From positions 1-64,000 of the forward strand of contig JAJDED010000010.1 of assembly GCA_029259915.1 (NCBI GenBank): DNA of 64,000 nt, in the 5' to 3' direction. Under the pieces are notes generated by a model. It ran no database searches. It was given only the letters and a program-made list of their open reading frames with translations, and was not told where the DNA came from. The position numbers and the translations under genes are program-made. The DNA is from Planctomycetota bacterium. GTDB lineage: Bacteria; Planctomycetota; Planctomycetia; Pirellulales; Lacipirellulaceae. This document shows, in pieces, positions 1-10,669 of this stretch. Numbering within the stretch: the stretch's first letter is position 1; each line of letters opens with the position of its first letter.

Positions 1-719
1 AAGGTCTGACGCGGGAGTGCCATTTCAGCATTCACGTTTGGTTCGAGTGGCAGAGAAGCAGCCGTAAGCTCGAACGTATCCGAGAAGATCGTATGAGGTC
101 CCGTAGGGCCGAGCGTGGCAAAGCCGGGTGAGGCGACTCGGCCATCCGCGAGGGCAATGGCACCATTCAGCCCCGCCGTACTCAAGCGACCCATGGAGCC
201 CCCGGTGTTGGTACCCCACTCAAAGGAGACACCAGTGGCTGCAGCGCCAGTTGGAGCACTGGCGAGAAGGTTCGCGGTTCCCAAAGTAGGAGGGGGCCCA
301 TCGTACAAGTGGATCAATTCGCTAGTGCTACCCAAGCCAGAAAAAGGGGCGAGGCCCGTGAACTGATTCTCCATCAAGATCTGGACCGACGGAGCCAAGC
401 CCCAGTCCGAACGGAACGCAGCTTCAACACCAGCTTGAGCACTATCTCGCAGTATGATGATGGACTCACCGCTGGCAACTGAGATTCCGGTGGGGAACAC
501 AGCAGTTTGATTATTGGTAACATCACGGTCGATCCATTCGAATCCGTCGAGCGAGGCAGCGCTCAGTCCTGTGTTAGTCAGTTCCCACCAGTCCATGCTT
601 TGCAGCAAAGGATTGGTACCACCTGGACTAGGCACCGCTTCGGTAATCACCAGATCGGCAAACGCCATTTGGCCGGCAAGACATAAGGCCAGCGATGCCA
701 GGTACAGTTTTAGTTTCAT
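1..719 (-). CDS. Secreted lamin-tail-domain (LTD)-like protein, 3' end truncated by window
   Basis: Minus-strand frame open from ATG at 719 to the window edge: MKLKLYLASLALCLAGQMAFADLVITEAVPSPGGTNPLLQSMDWWELTNTGLSAASLDGF...; signal peptide then LTD-like sequence. Missing from ORF track because no stop lies in the window. Confidence 0.7.
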   Translation of the reverse strand, partial: MKLKLYLASLALCLAGQMAFADLVITEAVPSPGGTNPLLQSMDWWELTNTGLSAASLDGFEWIDRDVTNNQTAVFPTGISVASGESIIILRDSAQAGVEAAFRSDWGLAPSVQILMENQFTGLAPFSGLGSTSELIHLYDGPPPTLGTANLLASAPTGAAATGVSFEWGTNTGGSMGRLSTAGLNGAIALADGRVASPGFATLGPTGPHTIFSDTFELTAASLPLEPNVNAEMALPRQT

Positions 720-1225
720 CAGACACTATCCTCCAAAAGAAAAAAGAATAGAAAACACCGGCATTTTGGAATAACTTCAACCTGTTAATAACGATTGACC
801 GAGCCACCAGAACATGTAGGATAATCGATTATTCAAAGATATCCAGTATATTTTTCAACAGAATCGGAAAAGTCGCACTATTTTTACCCGTTTGAAGAGG
901 AAAACGGCACTTTTCTTGGGGGGGGATCCGCCAATCCTAGGAACTGCCGGCGGCAAAGACCGGGCGGTTCTCCTATTCGACACCATGAAGAAAGGGGTCG
1001 CCATTGCTACCTGCGGATTTGCTGGGACCGGTCAGGCTTCTCACGGTCCGAACAGTGAAAATTAACTAAACCGGTTTTGGCGTCTCTTAGCCCCACCGTA
1101 TTGCAAGGCACTACTCAACCTCCTACTCGAACTAGCAGCGTTGAATTCGTTTGGAGAAGAGCAAATCAGCCTTTTGAATAACGGGTTTTACGATTATCAC
1201 CTCCTTACTTTTCCGGGAAAACACG

Positions 1226-2620
1226 ATGCGGCATATCTCGCTCATAACAGCAGCTTTCTTTGTTTCTTTTCTAGCTGGACAGCCGGTAAATGCAGTTGAA
1301 GGCGACGCGATCTTATTGAAACAGAGCAACTTCGACCACTCTTCAAGGGCACTGCATGACTACCTAGCCAAAAAGGACTCCAGTTATCGCTGGCAAGAAG
1401 TTCGCGATGGAGAAATTGCCGGCACAAAATACGTCGAACTCATCCTCACCTCGCAAACGTGGCGCGAGATCGTGTGGAATCATCGACTCTTCATTATCAA
1501 GCCCGAGAAAATAGATGCCAAAAAGCAATCGCTGCTGATCATTTCTGGTGGCAATTGGAAGGAGGAATTTTCCGACCCGTCTTATAAGGTTGCACCAGTC
1601 GAGGAAGTGGCCCTCTTTGCAACTTTGGCACAGCAGCTTGAATCTCCAGTTGCCGTGCTCTTGCAAGTCCCCCAGCAACCAATTTTCGATGGATTGACAG
1701 AAGATGAGATCGTCTCGTACACGTTTGACCAATTCTTTGACACAGGCGATCAAGAGTGGCCCTTACTCTTACCTATGGTAAAGAGTGCCGTGAAGGGCAT
1801 GGATGCCGTCCAAGAGTATTGCGAAAAACAATGGTCGCTCTCTATCGAATCATTTACCGTAACCGGTAGTTCTAAGCGAGGTTGGACCACTTGGCTAACA
1901 GGAGCCTCTGACTCGCGCGTAACCGCCATTGCTCCGATGGTGATCGACATGCTTAACGTGAAACTTCAGATGGATCACCAACGAGAAACATGGGGAGAGT
2001 TCTCACCACAGATTGACGACTACACGAAAAGAGATTTCCCTGAGAAAATAAAAACGATTGCTGGTGAGTCGCTCTTGAATATCGTCGACCCTCTGGTATA
2101 TCGAGAGTCGCTCAAACTCCCAAAGCTCATTATTCTGGGCACGAACGACCCCTTTTGGACTCTTGATGCACTCAACCTGTATTGGTCAGAACTCCTGGGG
2201 CCGAAACACATTGTTTATGTACCGAACAATGGCCATGCGCTGCAAGATATTCCTCGCGTTCTAGGTGGCATTTCGGCTTTGCAAGAACAAGCCGCACGTG
2301 GCGATCAACTTCCGGATCTGACTTGGGCGTTTCATGAAACGGCCGATAAAATCACGCTCTCTATCAAGTCCGATATTCCACCAACCAAGTGCCAAGTGTG
2401 GACCGCTAATTCGAAGACAAAAGATTTTCGCGAGTCATTGTGGACTGCTTCAGAAGTTTCTCGTAGTGGCGACAGCTATACTTTCGAAACCAATATCCCC
2501 AAAACCGGGTCGAAAGCGTTGATTGGCGAAGTCGTCTATGCTCGCAAACACTTGCCACTTTATCTTTCAACAAATGTGCATGTTATAAGTCCTGCTGAAA
2601 TCGCTTCCCCAAACGAATGA
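1226..2620 (+). CDS. PhoPQ-activated pathogenicity-related (PqaA-like) protein
   Basis: 464-aa ORF with signal peptide; ...LHDYLAKKDSSYRWQ..., VTGSSKRGWTTWLTGASDSRVTAIAPMVID typical of the PqaA alpha/beta-hydrolase-like family. Confidence 0.85.
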   Translation: MRHISLITAAFFVSFLAGQPVNAVEGDAILLKQSNFDHSSRALHDYLAKKDSSYRWQEVRDGEIAGTKYVELILTSQTWREIVWNHRLFIIKPEKIDAKKQSLLIISGGNWKEEFSDPSYKVAPVEEVALFATLAQQLESPVAVLLQVPQQPIFDGLTEDEIVSYTFDQFFDTGDQEWPLLLPMVKSAVKGMDAVQEYCEKQWSLSIESFTVTGSSKRGWTTWLTGASDSRVTAIAPMVIDMLNVKLQMDHQRETWGEFSPQIDDYTKRDFPEKIKTIAGESLLNIVDPLVYRESLKLPKLIILGTNDPFWTLDALNLYWSELLGPKHIVYVPNNGHALQDIPRVLGGISALQEQAARGDQLPDLTWAFHETADKITLSIKSDIPPTKCQVWTANSKTKDFRESLWTASEVSRSGDSYTFETNIPKTGSKALIGEVVYARKHLPLYLSTNVHVISPAEIASPNE

Positions 2621-2720
2621 CGTCCTGGCGGCCAAAAAGCGCAAGGTAAAAGTATCCCGCTAAAGGCAATCTTGCGATAGCCCAAGATTGACGGAATAGG
2701 CTCAGTGCCTCCAGACCTAT

Positions 2721-3036
2721 TTATTCCTCGCCGACGATGTAGGGGTCTGCCAGTCCCACCGCCATGACTCTTTGGCGTATATGGGAAACGAATCCATCAA
2801 GTGTCATTTGCTCTGAACCACTTTGGGAGGCAAGCATGTCCCGAAATTGAAGGCCATAGCACGGGAACAAGTGGCCGATTACCTTCGACTTTCTGCCACG
2901 AAGGCATCTGCATGTAGGGGATAATTTCATCCAACATCAAATCTACTTTGGATTTGCCATAATCGAGCGCGTTATGGCAATAAAGGGCATAGGTAAAGTT
3001 GAACCGATCTTTCTTGGAGCGTGACGGATTGCGTGC
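2721..3036 (-). pseudogene. Frameshifted C-terminal remnant of a glycoside-hydrolase-like protein
   Basis: Minus strand reads NPSRSKKDRFNFTYALYCHNALDYGKSKVDLMLDEIIPYMQMPSWQKVEGNRPLVPVLWPS, then shifts frame near 2845-2860 into QFRDMLASQSGSEQMTLDGFVSHIRQRVMAVGLADPYIVGEE*. The two parts make one coherent sequence only with a frameshift. Confidence 0.65.
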
Positions 3037-3051
3037 GGCGGTGTGGCCAAG

Positions 3052-4308
3052 TCAGACTCGAATAAAGATCTTCTGACGATATAGCCAGTAACAAAACACC
3101 CAAATAGCAAGGCCAGTCAGAGTCGATGTGACCATTGGCACGTAGGTGTCGCCAAATAACTCGAAAACACTTTGTCCCAAATGGGTTTTGAGCATCGTCG
3201 CCGTCCACGAGATGGTGAATTGGGTCATCATGTAGACGAGCAGCGAGTTCATGCCGACCACCGCCAGCACAAACCCCAGCCGGCGAAACGAGAGCACGTC
3301 GATCAACACGTACATGAAGGTGAGCATCAGGAAGCACCACCCACCGGCGAAAAGGACAAAGGACGGTGTGACAATCCTCTTGATGATTGGAAAAATGCAC
3401 GTCGCTTCGAGTCCGTAACCGAGAGCCAATGTTAACAGACCGCCGACCGCCAACAGCGACGTTTTCCGCAGATCGCTACGGTGCGACCGCAGCAGCTCCC
3501 CGCTCATCAGCCCGAAGATCATAAACACCATCGATGGAAAAAACATGAATGTCGCGTATCCGCCCTCCTGGAATGTGAAAGGCTCTTCGCGGGGAAAGAG
3601 ATTCAGCAACCGAACATCCAGAGCATGGCTAAAATCAGCGTTCTTGTGCCAGACGGGATCGAAATCGGCGAGATGGTTCTTGGCCCAAGACGCGCTCACG
3701 CCGACATCTGAATTTCCCATTGTTAGATCAATTCCTTCGGTGGGATAAGTAACGTACAAAAGCCCTGTCGTTACAAGAACCACAGCCACCGCGATAGCCT
3801 GAATTAGGAATGGTCGCCCCCAAAGCAGGAGCACGAACAGATAACCGAGCCCGATCATCGTCAACACATTGATGAAGCTCCAATTCGTTGAGGGACTGTC
3901 AAGCGAGACAAGAAACACACCTAAGAGAACCAGGATGACGGCCCGCACCGCAGCATGTTGAAACATCCTTGCATAGGAATCGCCCAGTTGCTTTCGCTTT
4001 GCGAAGGAATAGGGCATCGACACGCCGACCATGAACATGAAGGACGGCAAAATCAGATCCCACAAACTGCAACCGCTCCATTGTGGATGGGATGTGTGAT
4101 ACACGATCCCTTGCCAGAAAGAAGAGTCCGGGGCATCCTTCAATTGTCGAAGAGCAACGCCCCCCAGACCAAAGACGTTGGTGGCAAGCACAATCATGAT
4201 CAGGCCACGATAGGCGTCCAGCGAGAGAAGCCGCTGAGAAACTGCGGGTGTTTGTGGGATTGTGGCTTCTCCGCTCGCCGTAACATTACCTGCATCGTCT
4301 CGTATCAT
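3052..4308 (-). CDS. DUF5009 / heparan-alpha-glucosaminide N-acetyltransferase-like membrane acyltransferase
   Basis: LLSLDAYRGLIMIVLATNVFGLGG...WSGCSLWDLILPSFMFMVGVSMPYSFAKR, multi-TM. Start taken at MIRDDAGN to avoid overlap with the upstream gene. Confidence 0.85.
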   Translation of the reverse strand: MIRDDAGNVTASGEATIPQTPAVSQRLLSLDAYRGLIMIVLATNVFGLGGVALRQLKDAPDSSFWQGIVYHTSHPQWSGCSLWDLILPSFMFMVGVSMPYSFAKRKQLGDSYARMFQHAAVRAVILVLLGVFLVSLDSPSTNWSFINVLTMIGLGYLFVLLLWGRPFLIQAIAVAVVLVTTGLLYVTYPTEGIDLTMGNSDVGVSASWAKNHLADFDPVWHKNADFSHALDVRLLNLFPREEPFTFQEGGYATFMFFPSMVFMIFGLMSGELLRSHRSDLRKTSLLAVGGLLTLALGYGLEATCIFPIIKRIVTPSFVLFAGGWCFLMLTFMYVLIDVLSFRRLGFVLAVVGMNSLLVYMMTQFTISWTATMLKTHLGQSVFELFGDTYVPMVTSTLTGLAIWVFCYWLYRQKIFIRV

Positions 4309-4312
4309 GCTG

Positions 4313-5626
4313 TTATCTCCTGTCGGTACTGGGTGACACCGACTGCTGGCACTCAATCACCAAACAACCTCCTGGCCCCAGTTGCCACTGGGAAAGATCT
4401 TCACCGCTCGATTTATGGCGGGCTTCAAGAGATACGATCACTGTAGAAGGCTGCCAGTTGCCCTTTGGTTTGATCGTGATGGCAGCGCTTTTGGCATAGC
4501 TGTCGTTGGCAATCACAACACGCCGACGGTCGCCACGCACAAAAGTACCGACGACTAGCTTAGTGTCCGCTCCAACCGGCGTTAAACAAGTCGACTGGCT
4601 GCCATCCATCAGCTCTCCATTCTCGTAGTGAGAGATGAATTTGTTATCCCAACCAATGAGCTCCCTTCCCGCCTTTCGCAAGAACAGATTGGCTTCACGA
4701 ACCGCGTCGTACATTGGCGTGCGCCGGCCATCATAGGAAATCATGCCGCCTACATGACGCTCGATCAGTTGATGTTCAACCGGTAGGTCAGCGGGGAAAT
4801 CTTGCATTGGCGGGGGGGTCCAGTAAGTAAACCAGTAAACACTCCTCGCACCATATGCCAAGACCGTACCAACTTGCCAAAACACTTCCGAACGAGTAGG
4901 AATTCGCAAGAGGCCTTCCATTCCCTCGCTTTGCAAGTAGATCCAAAACGGAATTCCAGCCTGTCGTGATTCGTCACGAATCACTTTCAAATCGTCATAC
5001 CAACCAGTATCGGCGAGACCGGGATTTCGCAAAGGATAGTGGTCGTAGCTGAGTACCTGTGGCTTTACGGCTTGGATAAAGCTATGCACATATTCCCTAT
5101 AATCCTCGACGCCCAACTGCGCAGGACTGGCATAACCTGGGAACAAATTGGTTAAATGTAGATGTTCTGGATCGGCCAGGTGCATTCGTCGAGAAGTGGT
5201 AGCGAGTCCTTCGAAACATCCGGCGTGTGGTTCATCGCAGATAAAATATCCTAACAAGGCTGAGTGGTCTCGACAGTCGGTAGTAACTACGTCGATCAGC
5301 GATTGATCGATTATTTTTCGATTGTCTTTGTGCCAAAACAGAATAGGCGGGTCGCAGATAATTACGCGCAGCCCAACTTTTTCCGCTAAATCCAAAACCT
5401 GGCTGTGCGATTCATGGTCCCAAGCTCCCATGCCGGGGACGATCGCATCGAAACCTGCGTTCGCAATCTCTCGATATCGCTCGATATTGGAATAATTGGA
5501 TGGCGGAGCGGAGTAGGCGATTACCAGAAATTCGTTCGCATACTGCGAGCCAGGCGGCTGCTCACCCCACACTAAGCCGAGCGGCGACGATAGAATTGCT
5601 GCAAGTAGGAACAACATCGTTTTCAT
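4313..5626 (-). CDS. Secreted TIM-barrel glycoside-hydrolase-like protein
   Basis: 437 aa, signal peptide MKTMLFLLAAILSSPLGLVWG; ...YREIANAGFDAIVPGMGAWDH..., GYFICDEPH, VLSYDHYPL. Confidence 0.6.
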   Translation of the reverse strand: MKTMLFLLAAILSSPLGLVWGEQPPGSQYANEFLVIAYSAPPSNYSNIERYREIANAGFDAIVPGMGAWDHESHSQVLDLAEKVGLRVIICDPPILFWHKDNRKIIDQSLIDVVTTDCRDHSALLGYFICDEPHAGCFEGLATTSRRMHLADPEHLHLTNLFPGYASPAQLGVEDYREYVHSFIQAVKPQVLSYDHYPLRNPGLADTGWYDDLKVIRDESRQAGIPFWIYLQSEGMEGLLRIPTRSEVFWQVGTVLAYGARSVYWFTYWTPPPMQDFPADLPVEHQLIERHVGGMISYDGRRTPMYDAVREANLFLRKAGRELIGWDNKFISHYENGELMDGSQSTCLTPVGADTKLVVGTFVRGDRRRVVIANDSYAKSAAITIKPKGNWQPSTVIVSLEARHKSSGEDLSQWQLGPGGCLVIECQQSVSPSTDRR

Positions 5627-5674
5627 AGAACTTCTCCTCGGTGATGACTTTCAAAAAGACATTAATTAATCAGA

Positions 5675-6358
5675 TCAAATACAAAGCACCGTGAGCTGCT
5701 TCGGGCCATGGGCGCCAAGGACTAAAATGCGCTCGATGTCACCCGTTCGACTAGGGCCAGTTATCAGCGAGATAAAACTGGGGTAGTTGGTAGCGTAGCG
5801 TTCTTCGAGCAATGCGAACGCAGACGGCAGATCGGGCAATAGCTGATCGCGCCGGGCGAGTACGATGTGGTGCGGCGGCAATACGGATAACGCACGGCCA
5901 CCCGCGCTGCGTGCCGTGACTAGCACACTGCCGGTTTGGGCGACGAGGCAATCGCACTGTGTGATACCGACGTCGCAGGACTCCAAATAGGATGCATCGT
6001 AGCCTTCATCCGTAATACAAACGGGCAGCCCCAGCTTTCCACAAACGGCATCGGTTAATTCGCCACGGTGAATCGCTATCTTCTTCCAACCGGACGCCAT
6101 CTCGGCGAGTTGAGCGAGCAGATCTTCTTCGGAATCTACGAGACGAAAGTCCGTTTTGAGTTCATAAGAATTCTTCGCAAACAGCGCAAGGCCGTCCTCT
6201 AAGGTTTCGCCGACTGCTGGCAGCCACTCGTGAATATGCTGAGCGGCTTCCTCTTCCGACACCACCTGCAACAAGTGGTCCTGAGGATGCCCAGGCACTG
6301 CTGCGGACAAGGTCAAGGCCTCGCGGATGCGACTCAGTATTTTCTCACGCTCGCTCAT
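5675..6358 (-). CDS. lutC: Lactate utilization protein C (LUD domain)
   Basis: MSEREKILSRIREAL...; CDCLVAQTGSVLVTARSAGGRALSVLPPHHIVLA; overlaps lutB by 4 bp. Confidence 0.85.
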   Translation of the reverse strand: MSEREKILSRIREALTLSAAVPGHPQDHLLQVVSEEEAAQHIHEWLPAVGETLEDGLALFAKNSYELKTDFRLVDSEEDLLAQLAEMASGWKKIAIHRGELTDAVCGKLGLPVCITDEGYDASYLESCDVGITQCDCLVAQTGSVLVTARSAGGRALSVLPPHHIVLARRDQLLPDLPSAFALLEERYATNYPSFISLITGPSRTGDIERILVLGAHGPKQLTVLCI

Positions 6359-7749
6359 TTGCGGTTCTGCCAGAATTCTTTGAAAGTCTGCGGGGCGATC
6401 TTCGGCAGCTTGCGAGTTTTCGTCCATCCAAGTGCAGGATCTAGCCGCGTGCCATCGACGAAACGGTGTAGCGGTTGTATCAGTCGGCTAAGTTTTACAC
6501 AGAAGAGATAAACTCTCGGTTGGTTCATCACCAAGCGAAAGAGTTTGAATGTCAGTTTTTCCCGCCACGCTGGATTCTCTGTGAAGGCGTTTCGGCGGTT
6601 TTGGAGCAAATGATGGTGTAAATCAATTTTGACGGGGCAAGCCTGAGTGCATGCCCCGCAGAGAGAAGAAGCGTTCGACAAATGCTTCCAATCCTGCAGA
6701 CCACGTAGGTGCGGTGTGATTACCGAACCAATGGGGCCTTGGTAGGTCGTGCCATAAGTGTGACCGCCTACGTTACGATAGATCGGACAGACGTTCAGAC
6801 AGGCTCCACAGCGGATACAGTGCAACGCATCACGCTGTTCTTTGTCGGCCAGTAAATGGGTGCGATTGTTATCAAGCAAGACCACATGAAATTCTTCCGG
6901 TCCGTCCGACTCGCCCGGCTGCCTTGGACCGCCGTAGAGCGAGTTGTAGCAGGTGAGTGCCTGCCCTGCTCCCGCTGTTGCCAACATCGGCAGAAAGAGG
7001 GCCAGATCACGTAGTTTTGGCAAGACTTTTTCTATGCCCAACAGCGCAATGTGAACCCTTGGCAGTGCACAGGTCAGTCTTGCATTCCCTTCGTTCTCTG
7101 TGATCGAGATCATACCGGTCTCGGCAATTGCAAAATTAGCGCCGCTAATGCCAACGTCGGCAGTGATGTATTTTTCGCGGAGTACACGCCGGGCGATCAT
7201 CGTCAATTCTTCCGGATCATCGGTCGGTGCCGTACCGAGCTCTCGTGAGAAAAGTTCGCTAATCTCACCCCGCTTGAGGTGCATTGCTGGAAACACAAAG
7301 TGATAAGGTGCCTCTCGGCGAAGCTGGACGATGAATTCGCCCAAGTCCGATTCCACCACTTCAAAGCCGGCCTTTTCCAGGGCTTCATTGATGTGAATCT
7401 CTTCGCCGGTCATTACCTTCGACTTGATGATTGACCGAGCATTGTTCGCGCGAATGATGTTTAGAATAATATCACGGGCTTGCTGAGCGTTGCTGGCCCA
7501 ATGGACCTGAGTACCCCGCGCCTGCAATTTCTCGGCAAACTCGCTGAGATATTGATCCAGATGATTGACCGCGTCCCACTTAATCTCGGCAGCAGTTTGT
7601 CGGGCTGCTTCCCAATCCTGAAATGCCGACTTGTGCGCGTCTCTGGCGACTTCGTACGAGCGTAGTGCCGACTGGATTTGCGCTCGTTGCTCCAAATCTC
7701 GAGTGGTACGATCGGCATCGCTGCTAAATTGCTGGGCATGTGTGGTCAT
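6355..7749 (-). CDS. lutB: Lactate utilization iron-sulfur protein B
   Basis: LUD domain plus CIRCGACLNVCPIY and LCGACTQACPVKIDL ferredoxin motifs; between lutA and lutC. Confidence 0.9.
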   Translation of the reverse strand: MTTHAQQFSSDADRTTRDLEQRAQIQSALRSYEVARDAHKSAFQDWEAARQTAAEIKWDAVNHLDQYLSEFAEKLQARGTQVHWASNAQQARDIILNIIRANNARSIIKSKVMTGEEIHINEALEKAGFEVVESDLGEFIVQLRREAPYHFVFPAMHLKRGEISELFSRELGTAPTDDPEELTMIARRVLREKYITADVGISGANFAIAETGMISITENEGNARLTCALPRVHIALLGIEKVLPKLRDLALFLPMLATAGAGQALTCYNSLYGGPRQPGESDGPEEFHVVLLDNNRTHLLADKEQRDALHCIRCGACLNVCPIYRNVGGHTYGTTYQGPIGSVITPHLRGLQDWKHLSNASSLCGACTQACPVKIDLHHHLLQNRRNAFTENPAWREKLTFKLFRLVMNQPRVYLFCVKLSRLIQPLHRFVDGTRLDPALGWTKTRKLPKIAPQTFKEFWQNRK

Positions 7750-8462
7750 GAATTGGCGAGCACCTCCGCAAGATGAATGGTTTTGAGAGGTTTGCCCTGC
7801 CGATCAAGGAGTCCCTGGAGATGCATGAGGCAGCTTGAATCGTTCGAGACGATGTACTCGGCGCTAGTCTCTTGGGCGCTCGCGCATTTTCCGTCGCCCA
7901 TGGCGGTGGATATCATCGGAAACTTCGTGGCAAACGTGCCACCAAATCCGCAACAAGTCTCAGCTTCTGGCATTTCCAGCAGTTCTAGATCGCGGACATG
8001 CGAAAGCAACGTGCGCGGTTGCTCTTTCAGGTTCAGCTCGCGTAGACCATGACATCCATCGTGAAAGGTGACTCGCGCCGGAAACCGTGCTCCCAAATCC
8101 GTTACGCCTAGTTTTGTTACCAAAAAATCGGAGAACTCGAAAGTCTTGTTCGCTACCGACTGCACCTTCTGCTCGTAGGCCGTTCCTTGAAACAGCTCGA
8201 TGTAAAACACTTTGAGCATAGCGCCACAGGACCCAGAAGCAATGACGATCGTTTCTGCATCCTTGAGACGCTCAACCACCCTCACCGCGACATCTCGTGC
8301 TTCGTCCCAGCAACCTGAGTTAAACGCCGGCTGACCACAGCAGGTGAGTTCTTCCGGGTAGTCGATCGTATGCCCCAGCCGTTCCAGGATCTGTACAATG
8401 CTCATCCCCACGCTTGGGTAGCAAAGATCGATGAAACAAGGGATGAACAGTGTAACTTTCAT
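7746..8462 (-). CDS. lutA: (Fe-S)-binding protein, lactate utilization protein A
   Basis: CCG-domain motifs: MKVTLFIPCFIDLCYPSVG, ELTCCGQPAFNSGCWDEA, AETCCGFGGTFATKFP. Confidence 0.9.
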   Translation of the reverse strand: MKVTLFIPCFIDLCYPSVGMSIVQILERLGHTIDYPEELTCCGQPAFNSGCWDEARDVAVRVVERLKDAETIVIASGSCGAMLKVFYIELFQGTAYEQKVQSVANKTFEFSDFLVTKLGVTDLGARFPARVTFHDGCHGLRELNLKEQPRTLLSHVRDLELLEMPEAETCCGFGGTFATKFPMISTAMGDGKCASAQETSAEYIVSNDSSCLMHLQGLLDRQGKPLKTIHLAEVLANS

Positions 8463-8470
8463 GGCCGTTA

Positions 8471-10669
8471 CTATCTGAGAAACGCTTCGTGCAGTCCGCC
8501 ATCAACAGTAATTATCTGCCCAGTCGTTTTGCTTAGTCGTTTACTTACCAGAAGAAAGTACGCTTCCGCCTGATCTGCAGGAGTGATTGGTGACTTGGTC
8601 AAAGTGCGATCCGCATAAAACTGTGCCAGCTTGTCAACGAGCGATTCGGTGGGTTCGTCGTCGCTGTAGGAAATATCATATTTTGCAAGCGAGCCAATGA
8701 CGCGGTCGCGAGGAAACATTGCCGAACCCTTTACCACGGTTGCTGGGGCGACTCCGTTGACCCGTATCAAGGGTGCCAACTCGATCGCCAGCTCGCGCAC
8801 CAGGTGGTTGGCGGCTGCTTTAGAGGTGTCATAAGCAAGACTTCCTTTCTTAGCGACAGCGGCATTGGCGCTGGTGGTAAGCACGAGATTTCCGCGCAGC
8901 CCCTGGTCTTGCCAAATCTGCCTCGCTTCGTCCGCAACAAGGTAGCTGCCCGTGACATTGACATTAAAGGTGAGCGCCCATTTTTCGTCGGGTATATGCC
9001 CGGACGTATCACTGGGAACGAAGATTCCCGCGGTCACTTCTATCGAATCGAACCCACCATAAGCCAATGCCACTTTATCGAGCATCGCGCGGATGCTAGC
9101 GCGATCCGTAATATCCGCGCCCAACCCGATCGCCAGCCCACAGCCGCTAATGCCACTACCGGCCACCCCAATACCTTGGCCCAGCTGGTCCGTGATTTCC
9201 TGGGCGGTTGCTTCGGCCGCTTCCTGGTTGAGATCGACTGTCACAATATGTGCGCCTTCTTTTACCAATCGGTGGGCTGTCTCTTTACCGATCCCCGAGC
9301 CTGCGCCAATCACTACATGAATCTGCCGAGCTAATTCTTTTTCGGGAGGCATCCGCTGCAGTTTAGCTTCTTCCAAGAGCCAGTATTCAATGTCAAACGC
9401 CTCCTGCTGTGGAAGCGAGATGTACTCGTCGATCGCTTCGGCACCGCGCATCACTTCGACCGCACAGTTATAGAACTCTGCAGTGACCCGCGACTCGCTC
9501 TTGTTCTTGCCCCAAGCGATCATGCCCAGCCCGGGGATTAGAATTACCGTAGGGTTGGGATCTCGCATGGCAGGTGAGTCTGGATGTTTACAGGCTTCGT
9601 AATAAGCCGCGTAGTCCTCGCGGTACTTGGTGAGCCCTTCGGCAAGCAGATTTCGCAACGCGTCGACGTCGCACGTCGCAGGATCCCACGCGACGTACAA
9701 TGGCTTGATCTTAGTACGCAAGAAATGATCTGGGCAACTCGTTCCTAACTCCGCTAACCGTGGTGCATCCTGCGAATTCACAAAGCGGTGAATTGCCTCA
9801 TCGTCTTGAATCGTGCCAATAAAACGCTTTTGCTGCGACACCTGGCCACGCAGCCACGGCAGAATCGCAGTGAAAGTTGCACGCCGCTCGGCTTCATCAA
9901 GTGATTGGTACTTTTGTCCCCCAAACGCGGCTGCATGACCACCGTTGGCCTCGTATTTGTCCTCGATATAAGACGCGGCCTGTTCGATCAAGGTGAGTGT
10001 GAGCTCGTAACACTCCTTGTCGTTATCGGACCAATTAATGATTCCATGCTGGCCCATGATAATGCCCTCGGCCTGCGGATGCTCTCGACATATTTTTTGC
10101 ATCTCTAACCCCAATTCGAAACCGGGGCGTAGCCAAGGGGTATGCACTACTGTGTCGCCGTAAATCTCTTGGGTCAGTTGTACGGAATGTTTCGCGGCAG
10201 CGATGGCAATCGCTGCGTTGGGGTGCATGTGGTCAACATGTTTGAATGGAATAAAAGAATGCAGAGGCGTGTCAATCGACGAAGGCCGCGGGTTGAGATT
10301 GAATGTGGTGTGGGCATACATGCCGACCATGCGGTCTTCAGCCGCCGTTTTAGGCCCACGATCAGAATCGGCTGCATAGACTTTTTGCAATCCCAACAGT
10401 TTATCTTGATACAACGAGGAAAAATTCTCTCGCTTTGCAGTCCGCAGATCACCGCCCGAACCTTTCACCCACAGTACTTCGGTCTCTTTCCCCGTCAGTG
10501 GATCTCGCTCGAGAATCTTCGCCGAGGTGTTGCCACCGCCTGTGTTGGTGATGCGTTGATCGGAGCCTAGTAGGTTCGAGCGGTAGACTAGCCGCTCGAC
10601 TGGATCGAGTGAGGAGGCCTTCGTCTCATCCCAGCAGTAGTTAACGTGCGTAAACTCCATGGTCTTCAT
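8471..10669 (-). CDS. Bifunctional rhamnulose-1-phosphate aldolase / lactaldehyde dehydrogenase (class II aldolase + SDR)
   Basis: 732 aa: N-terminal class II aldolase (NTGGGNTSAK, PSSIDTPLHSFIPFKHVDHMHPNA) and C-terminal SDR (VVIGAGSGIGKETAHRLV, YDTSKAAANHLVRELA). Confidence 0.9.
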   Translation of the reverse strand: MKTMEFTHVNYCWDETKASSLDPVERLVYRSNLLGSDQRITNTGGGNTSAKILERDPLTGKETEVLWVKGSGGDLRTAKRENFSSLYQDKLLGLQKVYAADSDRGPKTAAEDRMVGMYAHTTFNLNPRPSSIDTPLHSFIPFKHVDHMHPNAAIAIAAAKHSVQLTQEIYGDTVVHTPWLRPGFELGLEMQKICREHPQAEGIIMGQHGIINWSDNDKECYELTLTLIEQAASYIEDKYEANGGHAAAFGGQKYQSLDEAERRATFTAILPWLRGQVSQQKRFIGTIQDDEAIHRFVNSQDAPRLAELGTSCPDHFLRTKIKPLYVAWDPATCDVDALRNLLAEGLTKYREDYAAYYEACKHPDSPAMRDPNPTVILIPGLGMIAWGKNKSESRVTAEFYNCAVEVMRGAEAIDEYISLPQQEAFDIEYWLLEEAKLQRMPPEKELARQIHVVIGAGSGIGKETAHRLVKEGAHIVTVDLNQEAAEATAQEITDQLGQGIGVAGSGISGCGLAIGLGADITDRASIRAMLDKVALAYGGFDSIEVTAGIFVPSDTSGHIPDEKWALTFNVNVTGSYLVADEARQIWQDQGLRGNLVLTTSANAAVAKKGSLAYDTSKAAANHLVRELAIELAPLIRVNGVAPATVVKGSAMFPRDRVIGSLAKYDISYSDDEPTESLVDKLAQFYADRTLTKSPITPADQAEAYFLLVSKRLSKTTGQIITVDGGLHEAFLR

